NCBI RefSeq assembly: GCF_910589235.1
Contig: NC_060965.1
Location: 2,011,901 to 2,075,900, forward strand
Direction: 5' to 3'
Source of the DNA: Vespa crabro
Taxonomy: Eukaryota; Arthropoda; Insecta; Hymenoptera; Vespidae
Length of the DNA: 64,000 bases
Part shown: positions 11,658 to 23,220 of the stretch, in pieces
Layout of the letters: each line of letters begins with the position of its first letter
How positions within the stretch are numbered: position 1 is the first letter of the stretch
Position numbers and translations under genes: made by a program
Notes under the pieces: model-generated
What the model was told of the DNA's origin: nothing
Databases searched by the model: none
Seen by the model: the letters and a program-made list of their open reading frames with translations, nothing else

Positions 11658-11660
11658 ATT
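11584..11660. repeat. Interrupted (CT)n array
   Basis: CT dinucleotides with CTTT and CTAT interruptions. Confidence 0.85.
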
Positions 11661-12046
11661 TCTCTCTTCGAACAAAATAACGGCAAATGAATTACAACCA
11701 TTCTGTTCTCCCTCATACTCTTCTTCCTCTTCTTCATTATCTTTTTAACAAAATCGAAAGTGAAAATGAAAAGTGTACCTTGTTGCTCCTATTCCCTTAT
11801 TACTTATCCTCTCATAGGGTACGACAATTCATACAATTTATACGGCAATTCATGAAGATCAAAAGAAAAAATATAACTTTTAAGGAGATGCGGAATAAAG
11901 GGCGTGGGATGCGGAATGAGTGGTGAAGAGTATGGGGTGGGAAAACATTCTTCGACAATGTCGACCTTGTGGAGTAAGGTTCCTAGGAAACTTTGGAGTT
12001 TCCCGCCGAATTCCAGCACAAGTTTTGGTGTCCTCCTTCGAACTGA

Positions 12047-12049
<3 letters not shown>

Positions 12050-12109
<60 letters not shown>
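12050..12109. repeat. (CT)n microsatellite
   Basis: About 30 uninterrupted CT units. Confidence 0.95.
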
Positions 12110-12111
<2 letters not shown>

Positions 12112-12224
12112 CGAACTCTACTTCTTGCGGTAATATCTCGAAGAAGACAAGAAGCCAAAGTTTCAGACGGTTAGTCTGGAAACACAATCGTCATTATTAA
12201 CTAGACAACGACGAGTTAGTTCTT

Positions 12225-12745
12225 ATTTGTCACAACATTCATTTTCCAATTCTAAATTATTAATCGACCAATCAGTAAACATCAATTTTTTCTTAGAATT
12301 TTTTATTACTTCTTTTTTTCTCTTTTTATATATTAATGGATTGGTCGGATTTGAGAAATGTAAAAAAAGAAAAAAAAAAAAAAAATAAATAATAATGAAC
12401 CGATCAATATCACAATACGATCGACGTGAACAACAATGTATATTAATCCCTTTTTCGTAATATTCATTCTTCAATTCTAAATCGATCGACCAATCATTAA
12501 GTTTCAATTTCTTTTTTCTTTTTTCGAACAATTTTTTATTAATGGACCAATCAGATTTGAGAAATATAAAGGAATAGAAATCGACTGATCAATCAGAACG
12601 CAATCAACACAGCAACAAGGGACGAATTCGTTCTTACTTTTTTAGTTGCAAAATTCATTTTTCTCAATTCTAAATTAATCGACCAATCAGTAAGCTTCAA
12701 TTATTTTTTTCTTTCTTTCGTTTTTTTTTCTTTTTTTTCTTTTTT

Positions 12746-12780
<35 letters not shown>

Positions 12781-13242
12781 GTTTTTATTAAAGTACCAAT
12801 CAAATTTGAGGAATGTAAAAAGAACATCTCGATTGACTGAGCAATCGTAATACTTTTTTATTTCTTTTTTATTTTTCTCTTCCTCTAAAAACTTCTAAAG
12901 AACTTGTAAAACGAGTTCATTCGAGCGTTATTTGTCAACATCCATGTGACAGTATAATCGAAAGGTTTCAATTTTTTTTTCACACGTATTTTACATCAAT
13001 CATATCATTGGATCAACCAGATTTCAGGAATATAAAGTAAAACAACCAATCAAGAAAAAAAAAAAAAAAATACATATAATACTTCAATTTTTCTGTTTAA
13101 TATATTTTACTTCGATTTGTATGGACAGGATCAATTACCATATTCGAGGTATATAGAAAATTAACGATCGACTAACCAATCACGACGCGTTTTCCTTACA
13201 TTCGTAAAAAAATGTATAAAAAGAGAAAAAAGGGGGAAATCC

Positions 13243-13298
<56 letters not shown>

Positions 13299-13345
13299 CA
13301 ACAAAATAGTGATTTATATATTAACTGACCAATCAGATAATATGA
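12225..13345. repeat. Diverged tandem repeat block A (~190-250 bp unit, CCAATCA-containing)
   Basis: The recurring unit begins near CATTTT-CAATTCTAAATTAATCGACCAATCAGTAA. It continues with a T-rich core and a second box of the type GGACCAATCAGATTTGAGAAATATAAA. The sequence CCAATCA occurs at 12268, 12490, 12547, 12683, 12796, 13046, 13176 and 13329, all on the plus strand. The three left-hand units (from about 12235, 12460 and 12640) are clearest; those to the right are heavily diverged. The T-rich core varies in length between copies. No coding potential. Confidence 0.6.
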
Positions 13346-13415
13346 ATTTCTTTTTTTTTGTTTTCTATCAATTTAAAAAAAAAAATGGTATTGGCAAATG
13401 GCGAAGAGAAGACGG

Positions 13416-13473
<58 letters not shown>

Positions 13474-13480
13474 AAATTAA
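13242..13480. repeat. Two (GA)n microsatellites
   Basis: GA arrays at 13242-13292 and 13422-13470, separated by a copy of the CCAATCA box and an A run. Confidence 0.9.
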
Positions 13481-13614
13481 AAAAAAAAAAAAAGGAAAAG
13501 AAAAAAAATAATAAACGCAATAGACGTTCGATCCCATCGCTGACGGTGAACAGCGAACTCACAATCCAAGGCCGTCCGCTCACGCACGCGCGAGTAGAGT
13601 CGGAGCTGTACCGT

Positions 13615-13762
13615 GTACACATACATATACATGCATATATGCATACATACATAGATAGATACATAGATACATATATACATTTACATATACATCATACATA
13701 CATACATAGGTACATATATATATATATATATGTACGTATGTATATATATATATATATGTACG

Positions 13763-13797
<35 letters not shown>

Positions 13798-13815
13798 GTA
13801 TGTACGTATGTACGC
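13615..13815. repeat. Higher-order TA/TACG repeat
   Basis: CATA and GATA units lead into alternating (TA)n runs and TGTACGTATG blocks, repeated three to four times. The array is nearly self-complementary and could form cruciforms. Confidence 0.8.
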
Positions 13816-13990
13816 GCGTTAACGCCGGCTGCATCTGACGCGCCATTACGCGATAACCTCGAAGCGTCTGTCCGTGAAAAAGAAGTCGAGTTAGCTAGCC
13901 GAGAAGAGCGGCGGTCTCTAGCTTTCATCGCACGAGCCAAGCAAAATTCTTCTACGGTTCCTCCATTTTTATCGTCCAAATCCAAAAGAA
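13816..13990. other. CG-rich non-repetitive island
   Basis: A complex, CG-dinucleotide-rich segment immediately after the TACG repeat (for example TTAACGCCGGCTGCATCTGA). It is readable as an open frame, but it has no splice-site support. Possible regulatory element; unproven. Confidence 0.3.
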
Positions 13991-13994
13991 ATAA

Positions 13995-14570
13995 AGAAAG
14001 AGAATGAGAGAAAGCGGAATTGTGACGCCATATTTGTTTTCTCATTCGTTTGATTTTTATGCAGAAGAATTAATGATAAAAACTTCGACGTTGTTCCATT
14101 TTATATTATTTATATTTACTTATTTATTTACTTATTTATATTACTTTATTTTATTTTTATTTCATTTTATTTCAAATTTATTTTCTTTCAAGACGTATGT
14201 CTTAATTTTTATGTATGAGATGTTACGTTTCTTAATTTTTTCTTTTTATCATCTAATTTTTCTTTTAATCTCTCTGCATCGAAATAAAAATGACGATATT
14301 ACTTTGTTTTATTTAAAATCAGATATTCATTGTAATCCAATATAAGAAAATAAGTTCTACACATATATTACTTGCTGTTTGAGTTATCTCTCCGCAAATA
14401 TAAATATGATACATTTGTTTTATTTTCTTACACACAGGCCCACACACACACACTTTCATTTTCTTTTTTTCAATTTTATTTTAATTTTCAAAATTTATTT
14501 CACTATAAAATATAAAAATTTGTTGTTTTATTTATATTGGTTGCCTCTTTCTCTATTAAAATAAAAACGG
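13995..14570. other. T-rich/AT-rich noncoding DNA
   Basis: TTTA-rich DNA (14100-14180) and AT-rich sequence; open frames are Phe/Tyr/Leu-rich artefacts. Confidence 0.6.
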
Positions 14571-14576
14571 CACCGT

Positions 14577-14578
<2 letters not shown>

Positions 14579-14638
<60 letters not shown>
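14579..14638. repeat. (CT)n microsatellite
   Basis: About 29 CT units ending in CGCG. Confidence 0.95.
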
Positions 14639-14639
<1 letters not shown>

Positions 14640-14734
14640 GCTTGTTCATACTCTTTCATTTCTCATAAATTTATTATTACAACTAAAGATAATAAAATAA
14701 TATTTATTCCTTCTCGTGGGTATTATTCAACTTG

Positions 14735-14960
14735 TAAAAAGAAAAAAACAAAAAAAAAAAAAACCAAGAAATAAAAAATAAAAAAAAAAAAAATAAAAAT
14801 AAAAGAAAGTAACTTCGAAAATTATTTATTTCTTTTATTTAATCGTTTTTTTTTTTCTTGCAGCGCGAAAAAAAGGATAGCACGACAAAGAAAAAAAAGG
14901 GAAGTAGAGAAAAAATGAAAGAAAAAGAAAGAAAGAAAAAAAGAAAGAAAGAAATAAAAG
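14735..14960. repeat. A-rich and GAAA-rich low-complexity DNA
   Basis: Poly-A and GAAA-type purine runs, with a T-rich interval at 14825-14855. Confidence 0.75.
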
Positions 14961-15051
14961 AGAAAGATAAACGATTGGAAGAATTCAAGGCGCGAAAGCA
15001 CTCTGCTACGAATCACTTTTTCTGGTCTCTCTTCTTATCGATTCTCCATTC

Positions 15052-15054
<3 letters not shown>

Positions 15055-15089
<35 letters not shown>

Positions 15090-15095
15090 TTCTTC
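15055..15095. repeat. (CT)n microsatellite
   Basis: Short interrupted CT array. Confidence 0.85.
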
Positions 15096-15298
15096 CTATC
15101 TCACTTGTCGTTTTGCCGTGCAACAGATTAATCCGTCGAGCTTTTTTCCCATGCCCGATCCCTTTTTCTCGATCAACTTGAATTCTATGGATCGATCGAT
15201 CAAAGTATCTTTTCATATACGATCACTATTAAAATCAATGCATGTGTGTGGGTAAAATTTTTTTATTTGCACTTTTTTTGTCATTCGTACAATGATAA

Positions 15299-15542
15299 CA
15301 CAGGATTCGAAAGGGCAAAAGTTCTTAGGTGTGATCGAAAAAATTTCTAGGTATATCAAAAAGAGTCTTTAAATTTGAAAAATCAATTATTCTTATTTTT
15401 CTTTCGATAGAAAAAGGGAGAAAGGGGGGTGGATAGAGGGAGAGAGAAAGAGAAAGATTAAATTTTAAACCTTGGTTGCAATTTATATGCTCGTAATGTT
15501 ACAATTGGAATAATGTAAAATTGGGATTAAAATTAGTTTTAC

Positions 15543-15573
<31 letters not shown>

Positions 15574-15637
15574 AAAAAAAAAGTAGATAATTGACTTTTT
15601 AAAATCACTTCAAAAACTTTTTTCCGCCTCCAAACGA
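15299..15637. mobile_element. MITE-like element, copy 3
   Basis: The left end (about 15299-15335) contains CAGGATTCGAAAGGGCAAAA followed by GTTCTTAGGTG. The right end (15601-15637) contains AAAATCACTTCAAAAACTTT, an inverted but diverged match to the family terminus. Length is about 340 bp. The interior holds a poly-A run of about 31 (15541-15571). Confidence 0.5.
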
Positions 15638-15654
15638 ATTTTCAGTCGCAGCCA

Positions 15655-15712
15655 ATAATTAATGAATAAATTAATTAAGTAATTAATTATTGAATTAATT
15701 AATCAAATAAAA
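15655..15712. repeat. (AATT)n-rich palindromic AT sequence
   Basis: Repeated TTAATTAA-type words over about 55 bases. Confidence 0.6.
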
Positions 15713-16118
15713 GATATTTTTTTTTACAAATTCTACAATACTGCAAAATATAATTTTGCATGGGCAAATTTTTTATGATATAGGGAGGAAATAAAAACTA
15801 TTCGATAACGCTCGAATAACATTTTTATCGTACATAACGAGTCATGAGAAAGAAGAAAAATAAAAATTAAAGGAAAAATAAAAAGAGAGAGAGAACATTT
15901 TTGATGAAAATGTCTGAAGTATTACTCGTCGCACAATTAATTAAGTACGCCGTAACACAAGCAATTGATTACTGCAAAAATTGACTACATACATATATAC
16001 ATACATACATAAATAACATTGGTCAGAAAAACGTTTCGAATAATATTAATCTTTCGAACAGAATAAAATAAATTTTATTCTCTAAATAAATAGAAAAGAT
16101 CGCTTGTTTGCTTGCAAC

Positions 16119-16161
16119 AACAAGGGTTTGTTAAGGAGCAAAAAAGTTCTTAGGTGAGCCC

Positions 16162-16193
<32 letters not shown>

Positions 16194-16427
16194 AGAAAGA
16201 AAGAAAAAACCTAATTTTAAATATCAAAATTTACTCTTTTTTTCCAAATTAATTTTTAAGCTAATTTTGTTCTTTGTACTTTTTTATTTTTCTTTACATT
16301 CGCAAAATTACATGCTTAAAAATGAATTTCTTTCTCTTTCTTTCTCTCTTTCGCGGAAAGAAAAAGAAATAAATAAAACTGATTCTTAAATGTCACCAAG
16401 GAACATTTGTCGGTAATACACCTTGTA
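16119..16427. mobile_element. MITE-like element, copy 4
   Basis: The left end reads ACAAGGGTTTGTTAAGGAGC then AAAAAAGTTCTTAGGTGA. The right end, reverse-complemented, reads TACAAGGTGTATTACCGACA then AATGTTCCTTGGTGAC. The termini match over about 38 bp with several changes. Length is about 309 bp. The interior holds a poly-A run of about 26 at 16165-16190 and no coding frame. Confidence 0.55.
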
Positions 16428-16689
16428 AATAATATAGTCCAGATTTTCGAAGGGTTACAATTTATTCATAGGTTATGCCATTTTATCAGCAAAATTTCTA
16501 TATCACCATAGAGAGTTCTCTCATTCCGCACTCTTATTCCTCAATACCCCATCCTCTTCTTGCCACCCCTCCTCGTCACTTTACTTCCCCTATTATTCAT
16601 TATTTCGTCCATCACATTGTACGCAGGTGAAACAATTCACAAGCGTCTATTCACGCATGTATTCCCACATGTATTCACACATGTATACA

Positions 16690-16705
16690 TGCTCACATAC
16701 TCTCT

Positions 16706-16738
<33 letters not shown>

Positions 16739-16742
16739 GCAC
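16690..16742. repeat. (CA)n/(CG)n compound microsatellite
   Basis: CA repeat followed directly by a pure CG alternation (GCGCGCGCGC). Alternating purine-pyrimidine DNA of this kind is known to favour Z-DNA. Confidence 0.85.
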
Positions 16743-16839
16743 TTATACATTATAGAGAAAATTCGTGTCTGTCGGTAAACCGTTGGAAAACGGGGAATAT
16801 AAATATTTTATTGAATAATTAAAAGTGGCTTTAATTATC

Positions 16840-17190
16840 CACAACGTTATGGGCTGGCTATCCGTATAGAGAGAACGACGGTAGCCAGTTTGATTCCGGG
16901 GGCTTCGAAAGGCCGCTATACTGCTACCCCTCTACCTCTACCTCTGCCTCTACCTTTACCTCTACCTCGCCGCCGCCGCTACCGCCACCGCCGACGCCGC
17001 CGCCGCCATACCAAAATGCAATTAAAGTTGAATGTAAACCGATAGGGCGCTGTTACATGAAACTCAAAGGGGTAATGATTACGCGAGCCGTTGTAATTTA
17101 TTGCACCGCATACTCGTTACTCTCCTATTGTGTAATTTGGTGATACCGGCCATAATTGCGGCGCTAATGAAGCAATGCTTCCAGTTCGCG
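16840..17190. promoter_or_regulatory. Candidate conserved noncoding element
   Basis: A block of high-complexity sequence in the middle of low-complexity DNA, with no long open frame. It contains several homeodomain-type TAAT/ATTA cores (for example AATGCAATTAAAGTTGAATG near 17016, TAATGATTACGCG near 17072 and GGCCATAATTGCGGCG near 17149). It also contains a (CCG)n-like stretch at 16970-17007. This fits the look of an enhancer of a developmental gene. It is inferred from composition; conservation could not be tested. Confidence 0.4.
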
Positions 17191-17274
17191 ACTTCCTTTT
17201 TTTCCTTCTTCTTTTTTTTCTCTTTTTTTGCGTTTTCTTTCTTTTTTTCCATATTTTTTTATTTATATATTATT

Positions 17275-17359
17275 ATTGTTATAATAATAATAATTATTAT
17301 TATTATTATCATTATTATAATTATTATTATTATTATTGAACTCATCTTTCCAAATTAAT

Positions 17360-17421
<62 letters not shown>

Positions 17422-17422
17422 T
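17275..17422. repeat. (ATT)n array followed by (GA)n array
   Basis: ATT/AAT units at about 17275-17336 and a GA array at 17366-17422. Confidence 0.9.
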
Positions 17423-17504
17423 AAAAAGTTGGGTGAGTTGTTGGGTAAAGAAATTTAATATTAATGAAATACTATAGAAATATATGTAGAAATTTATCTT
17501 TTTT

Positions 17505-18065
17505 TTCATTTGGTTTATATTTTTATATTCGCCATATTTAATTGAACTTTAAAAGTATGGCTTTGTTTGTTTTCATTTTGAAGATCCGATAATTGGAATA
17601 TAATATTTAAAAAGAAAAAAAAAAAAAAAGAAAAAGAAAAAAAAAAGAAAAAAAAAAGAAAACCAAAAAAGAAAGATGCAGCTGTGAATTGTCTCATTCA
17701 CATTTGTCATATTTGATTTCTTTTATTATTCCTATTAAATATTCAATAATTCTAAGGTAACGTTTAAAAAATTAAGCGATAAGTTTGATCAACACAGTTT
17801 ATAATGCTCACTGGTATTCACATTAATAAAATCCTATAATTGCAGTATAATATTAAAAAAAAGGAAAGAGAAGAAAGAAAAGAAAAAAAAGATAACTTTA
17901 TAAATCGTTTCATTCATGGTCGCCATATTCAATTTTTTTACAAAAATTATGTCTTCTTTATATTCATTTTAGCTATTCAATAATTGTAAGATAATGGTAA
18001 AAAAAAAAAAAAAAAAAAAAAAAGAGAGAAAAAGATATATATAAAAAAAGAAAAATAAAAACATA
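17505..18065. repeat. Diverged tandem repeat block B
   Basis: Three to four related segments start near 17530, 17707, 17815 and 17931. Each combines a CGCCATATTTAATT-like box, a TTCATTTT...ATTCAATAATT(G/C)TAAGATAAT-like box and a following A-rich purine tract. The spacing is irregular (about 110-200 bp) because the purine tracts differ in length. Confidence 0.5.
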
Positions 18066-18179
18066 TAAAAAGTGAACGATACGTCATTGGGATTGATAGC
18101 CGACATTTTTCATTCATCTAACCTCGATCTACGTCATCTCTTTTTCTCTCTCTCTTCTCTCACACTCTTTCTCTCTTTT

Positions 18180-18339
18180 ATCTCTCTTTCCAGAAGCATT
18201 TCCTAGATAGGAGAAACGACGTGCATGTATCGCGCGATTCGAATGGTCGCATAGAGGGTAAGTGGGCAGAATCCGTGAACCCCATTCCATTGGCGTGATT
18301 GAAACTAAGTTGCGCTCAACGGCGCAACTGGTGGGAGAT

Positions 18340-18345
<6 letters not shown>
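18180..18345. other. Non-repetitive island
   Basis: Complex sequence between a T/C-rich tract and a CT microsatellite, including TGCGCTCAACGGCGCAACTG. No coding support; possibly regulatory. Confidence 0.25.
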
Positions 18346-18371
<26 letters not shown>

Positions 18372-18508
18372 CCTCTCTCTTTCTCCTTCACACATTAATG
18401 TAACAGTTACAGCCAAAAAAGAACGTTCATTGCGCCGTAATAAATATGATGAAATAAGGCACACGGTTTAAAGACCACGAAAGAAAGAAAGAAAGAAAGG
18501 AAAAAGAA

Positions 18509-18881
<373 letters not shown>

Positions 18882-18959
18882 GTAAATCACAGGTTGATTT
18901 CAACAAAAATGTCGCTGGGTTATTTTCAAAATCAATAGTAATTCATTTTCGAGATAAAT

Positions 18960-19330
18960 TTTTACGCTCTTTCTCTCATTTCTTTTTCTTTTTTTCTTCT
19001 TTTTTTTTTTTACTTTTCATTATCTCGAATCGTGAAAGTATAAAAATCTAACTATAAAATTTAAAAAAAAAAAAATAGTAATTTTTATAATTATTTACAA
19101 TTAGATTGTAAAAAAAAAAAAAAAAAAAAAGAAAGTGAAAGAAAAATAAGAAGAAAAAGAGTCAAGAATAGAAGTATAGGTATATAAAAATTGTGTTTTT
19201 AGTAGGCGAATTTTTTACCATCCTGTAACTGGGGAGAGGCGTATATATTTATGCGTATATACATGCATATATATATATATATACACATATATATACACAC
19301 ATACACACACATGCGCACATATATATTATA
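18960..19330. other. Low-complexity T/A-rich DNA and CATA repeats
   Basis: T-rich run (18970-19015), A runs (19060-19130) and CATA/TA units (19255-19335). No gene. Confidence 0.6.
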
Positions 19331-19417
19331 TATATACCGTATTGCTGCATGTTAAAATGGCGCTTGAAGGAACACACGTCGAGAATATTTTTCGTTTCGT
19401 AGACGGAAAGAGAGAGA

Positions 19418-19418
19418 A

Positions 19419-19515
<97 letters not shown>

Positions 19516-19516
19516 C

Positions 19517-19565
<49 letters not shown>
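19418..19565. repeat. Compound (TA)n-(GA)n microsatellite
   Basis: About 29 TA units (19420-19477) adjoin an interrupted GA array (19478-19565). Both are long enough to be highly polymorphic. Confidence 0.95.
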
Positions 19566-19569
<4 letters not shown>

Positions 19570-19729
19570 ACACGTAGCGTGTGCTCGCGCGCTAGCTGTC
19601 CGTCGTCTGCCTGGACGAAAAGGTCGAAAGAGCGAAAACCATCGGCGAAACTGACCGAAAGAAACCGAATGCGCACGAAACGTGCTCGTGCATGCATGCT
19701 TGCATGCACGAAGCCTACTCATACCAATC

Positions 19730-19845
19730 TATCTATGTGTACATATATATATATACCTATCTATGTATATAGATGTATATATATATATATACTTACGTAT
19801 GAGATACGTGCACGTATGTACGCACACGTGTATGCATGTAAAAAT
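19730..19845. repeat. CATA/TA/CACG variable repeat
   Basis: Mixed TA, CTAT and ACGT-rich units with frequent self-complementary words. Confidence 0.6.
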
Positions 19846-19961
19846 CGTTCAATTTTCTCGGGATTTTAGATATTTGTGTCGCATTTTTAAATTAGTTCTT
19901 ATCGTACCAATTTCAATCTCGAAAAGTTATAAAATATAGAGACAATAGTAGAGTTTCTTCT

Positions 19962-20022
<61 letters not shown>

Positions 20023-20036
20023 ATATAAACACACAC
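19962..20036. repeat. (TA)n microsatellite
   Basis: About 35 TA units with one TT break, followed by a (CA)n tail. Confidence 0.95.
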
Positions 20037-20144
20037 ACAGATACATTTTTTTATCCATCGAGTTCTCAAGTAGATTTCTTTTTTCCTTCATGACTCACCA
20101 CATATATATATATATAAGTAAGTACATACTTACATACATAAGTA

Positions 20145-20556
20145 TACAGGATGGATCATAAGTTCCTAGATAGGCCAAAAAATTTGTGAACGATTATAAA
20201 AATTACTTCCGAATTATTTCCTTTCGCGATCAATAATAATGTTCGTAGCCTTTAACTTTAGCGTTAACGCTCGTAGTTTTACAATTTTAAAGGAATAAGA
20301 AAAAGAAATAACCAAACACAGAAGAAAGAAACAAAAACAGAGAAAAAAGAAAAAACACGGGAAAAATATAAAAAGAAAAAGGTAAAGAAAACAAAAAAAA
20401 AAAAAAAAGAAAGAAAGAAAAGAAAAAAAGCGAAACAAAAAACAGAAATAAAAAAGACGAAAATCAGTTTAAAAATTTTGTCAAGGATATATAACTTGTT
20501 TTAAAGATCAACTAAGAACTTTTTCCCCGTTTAAGAACTTTTTCGTTCGCCGTGTA
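20145..20556. mobile_element. MITE-like element, copy 5
   Basis: The left end at 20145 reads TACAGGATGGATCATAAGTT then CCTAGATAGGCC. The right end contains AAGATCAACTAAGAACTTTT and finishes GCCGTGTA at 20556. A second AAGAACTTTTT copy at 20533 shows a local duplication inside the right end. At about 412 bp it is longer than the other copies because of an expanded A/G-rich interior (20285-20455). Confidence 0.5.
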
Positions 20557-20569
20557 CATGCGTACGTAA

Positions 20570-20609
<40 letters not shown>

Positions 20610-20819
20610 ATCGCAACAAAAGGAATTAAAATTATTCGCATAAATTTTTATACTTTTTCATTGGTAACACAATTAGGTAGTACAACATTTGCCATAACCG
20701 ATTCCGAAGTCTAACGGCTAAAAGAGTCGGCCGTGTTGAATTGTGTAATGAAAGAAGCGGGATCCTACGTCTTAAGCAATCAGGAAAGTGGAAACCCGTT
20801 TCGTTCGTACGATCTTCTA

Positions 20820-21240
20820 TCCCCTCCGCCACCCCACCCCTCCACCACCCCCATCATCCTCCTCCCCACCCACCCTTCTCGCTGGACGGTTAACCGGTTA
20901 TTACTTTATTTGTATACTCTCGTTCATTCCTTCCTTCCTTCTTGTTTTTCTTTCTTTCTTTCGTTCTTTTTTATTTTTTCTTTTCTTTTTGCCTTTCTGT
21001 TTCCCTTTTTTTTTTTACCTTTTATGTCTCTTTTCTTTCTTTCTTTCTTTCTTTTTTTTTCTTTCGTTTCGTTTCGTTCCGTTTCTTTTTTTCTCTTTTA
21101 TTTTATTTTTATTTACTTTTCATTCGGGCACACGCCACGGATTCTGGCCCACTCGCACAAACATACGATACATAAGCAAAATAATAGCGCAACAACAACA
21201 ACAATGACAACACAACAATAACAACGTATTTATTCTATTA
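20820..21240. other. C-rich then T-rich low-complexity DNA
   Basis: CACC/CATC-rich run (20820-20880), TTTC-rich tract (20930-21115) and ACA-rich run (21185-21225). No supported gene. Confidence 0.6.
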
Positions 21241-21454
21241 ACCAACTATTTCGTGTATGATAGTTAAGTTCGAGAGCGCACATGAGCACGTAGAGAAAGA
21301 GAGAGACTATTTTTATTACCCTCCAAAGTAGCCGAAGGTCTTTGAATGTAATCCGAAACGTTGAGAAATTTTTCACGTTGCCGAGTCTCGTATGGTTATT
21401 GCGTGTTGATTGGGTGGGTGGGGGGTGGAGGGGGGGCTAAGGCTGTGGCTGGGG

Positions 21455-21590
21455 AAGGAAAGAGAAGAAAATGGCGGCTGAAAACGCAAGAAAATGGTGG
21501 ATTTAAAAAAGAAAAGAAAATGGTGGATCAGAAACAGAAGAAAATGGCGGAGCAAAAAAAAAGAAGCGCGAGAAGATAGCGGACGAAAAT
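21455..21590. repeat. ~27-30 bp repeat with AAAATGGCGG core
   Basis: Four units of the type AAGAAAATGG(C/T)GGAT occur at about 21464, 21490, 21515 and 21538. The core matches, on the reverse strand, the CGCCAT site of YY1/Pleiohomeotic family proteins in two of the four units. Confidence 0.55.
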
Positions 21591-21719
21591 ATCAGCGAAC
21601 GTCTATTTGAATGTGGATACGAAATTGCAAAAAATCAAATAAGAAGGAAAATAAATAAATAAATAAGTAAATAAATGAAAGCAACGAAATAGAAAGTAGA
21701 TACACGGCACGATCATTAC

Positions 21720-21733
21720 GAAGGAGGAGGAGA

Positions 21734-21764
<31 letters not shown>

Positions 21765-21782
21765 GGAAGAAGAAGAAGAAGA
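21720..21782. repeat. (GAA)n/(GGA)n purine tract
   Basis: Interrupted GAA and GGA triplets. Confidence 0.85.
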
Positions 21783-21924
21783 CACGGTTGCCAGATTTCC
21801 CATGATTTTCCGAAAGAATATTCTTATCTCGCAAAGAGACGAACGAGTTCCGGCTGAAGAAGCAAGCAAGCATGGCTGGCTTGCGTTGTTACGACTTTGC
21901 ACGAAGCTCTCTCTCTCACTCGCT

Positions 21925-21929
21925 CACTT

Positions 21930-21968
<39 letters not shown>

Positions 21969-21990
21969 CGCGCTCACTCACTCGCTCTCT
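21925..21990. repeat. (CT)n array with CACT interruptions
   Basis: CT dinucleotides, partly CTCACT. Confidence 0.85.
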
Positions 21991-22259
21991 GTATATGTAT
22001 ATATTTCTCTTCCTCTCACGAATATTCGGCTACGCGAAACTTCGATGACCTTGAGAATCACCAACCTCGCGAACTTCGCTCGGTTGCCATACCATTTCGC
22101 ATTTCGTATTACGCTTATATTTTCATTTTTTTTCTCTCTCTTTCCTTTTTCTTCATTTTGGTTAATACATATACTAATTTTATATACCGCTCAACTCCTC
22201 GTAATATTAACGATCGAACCGTAAATCATATTTTATTTATTTAATGACTTTGAGAATAT

Positions 22260-22700
22260 TTCTTTCTTTTTTTTTTCTCTCTCTTTTTCCCTTTATTGTT
22301 ATATCTTCAAAGTTAAAATAATAAAAACAATTATTATTATTATTATTTTATTTTTCTTTCTAACTAATTATCCTTTCATACAGGTACGCGTGCATATATA
22401 CATATGTTATCTTCGAACTATAAATTATTCCGTTATAATATATTAACGCAATTATGGAAATATTTATTGCTGTTTTTATCTCATTTTCTTTCTCCTTCAG
22501 TTAAGCGAGGATAACCATGATTTCATTGTATAATAATTTTCTCTCTTTTTTTAAGTGATTACGTTCATATTATTAAATATAAAAAAACAAAAAACACAGA
22601 GAAAGAGTGAGTGAATGAGTGAGAGAGAAAGAGAGAGAAAGAAAGAGAGAGAGAGAGAGAGAAAGAAGAGCAATGATCTAATTTCTGGAACACGTAGTCT
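22260..22700. other. AT-rich noncoding DNA with GA-rich tail
   Basis: Mixed AT-rich sequence, (ATT)n at 22331-22347 and a GAGT/GAGA run at 22605-22665. No gene. Confidence 0.5.
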
Positions 22701-22775
22701 ATTTATAATCTTCCGATCCTAACCTATTACCATCAGCTGTTCGTCTCTCGGCCCGTGTCACGTGACCGTGAAGCA

Positions 22776-22890
22776 GCGGCACCACCACCACCACCACCAC
22801 CACCACCACCACCACCACCACCACACCACCACCACACCACCACCATCACCATCATCATCACCACCACACCACCACTACCACCATCACCAT
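22776..22890. repeat. (CCA)n trinucleotide array
   Basis: CCA units with CAT interruptions; reads as Gly/Val or His/Thr runs in different frames. Confidence 0.9.
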
Positions 22891-23099
22891 CGCCACTACC
22901 CGTAAGAAATATCACACGGCGATAAATCTTCTGGTCCGATGTTACGAACATATACGAAAACGATCGAATCTTACCGAAGAAGTTTACGATACTTTTGCGT
23001 ACAGTGCTAAAATAAGAATATAACGTAAGTTAATCGCTAAATATGGTGAATCTTTTTTTAATAAAGAACATACGAAAAGATCAATTTCAAAATTTTTCT

Positions 23100-23171
23100 A
23101 TTATATATATATATATATATGTATTATCTAACCTATACTATTATTTTGTATGTATGTGCGTGTTTATATAT

Positions 23172-23220
<49 letters not shown>

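Noticed and set aside
12225..13345. CRISPR-like array
   Set aside because: Units are diverged, long and separated by homopolymer tracts rather than by unique spacers of even length, and the sequence is eukaryotic.
13309..14007. A 232-codon frame on the plus strand
   Set aside because: It is composed of GA-repeat Arg/Glu runs and TA/CATA Tyr/Ile/His runs. The CG-rich end has no splice support.
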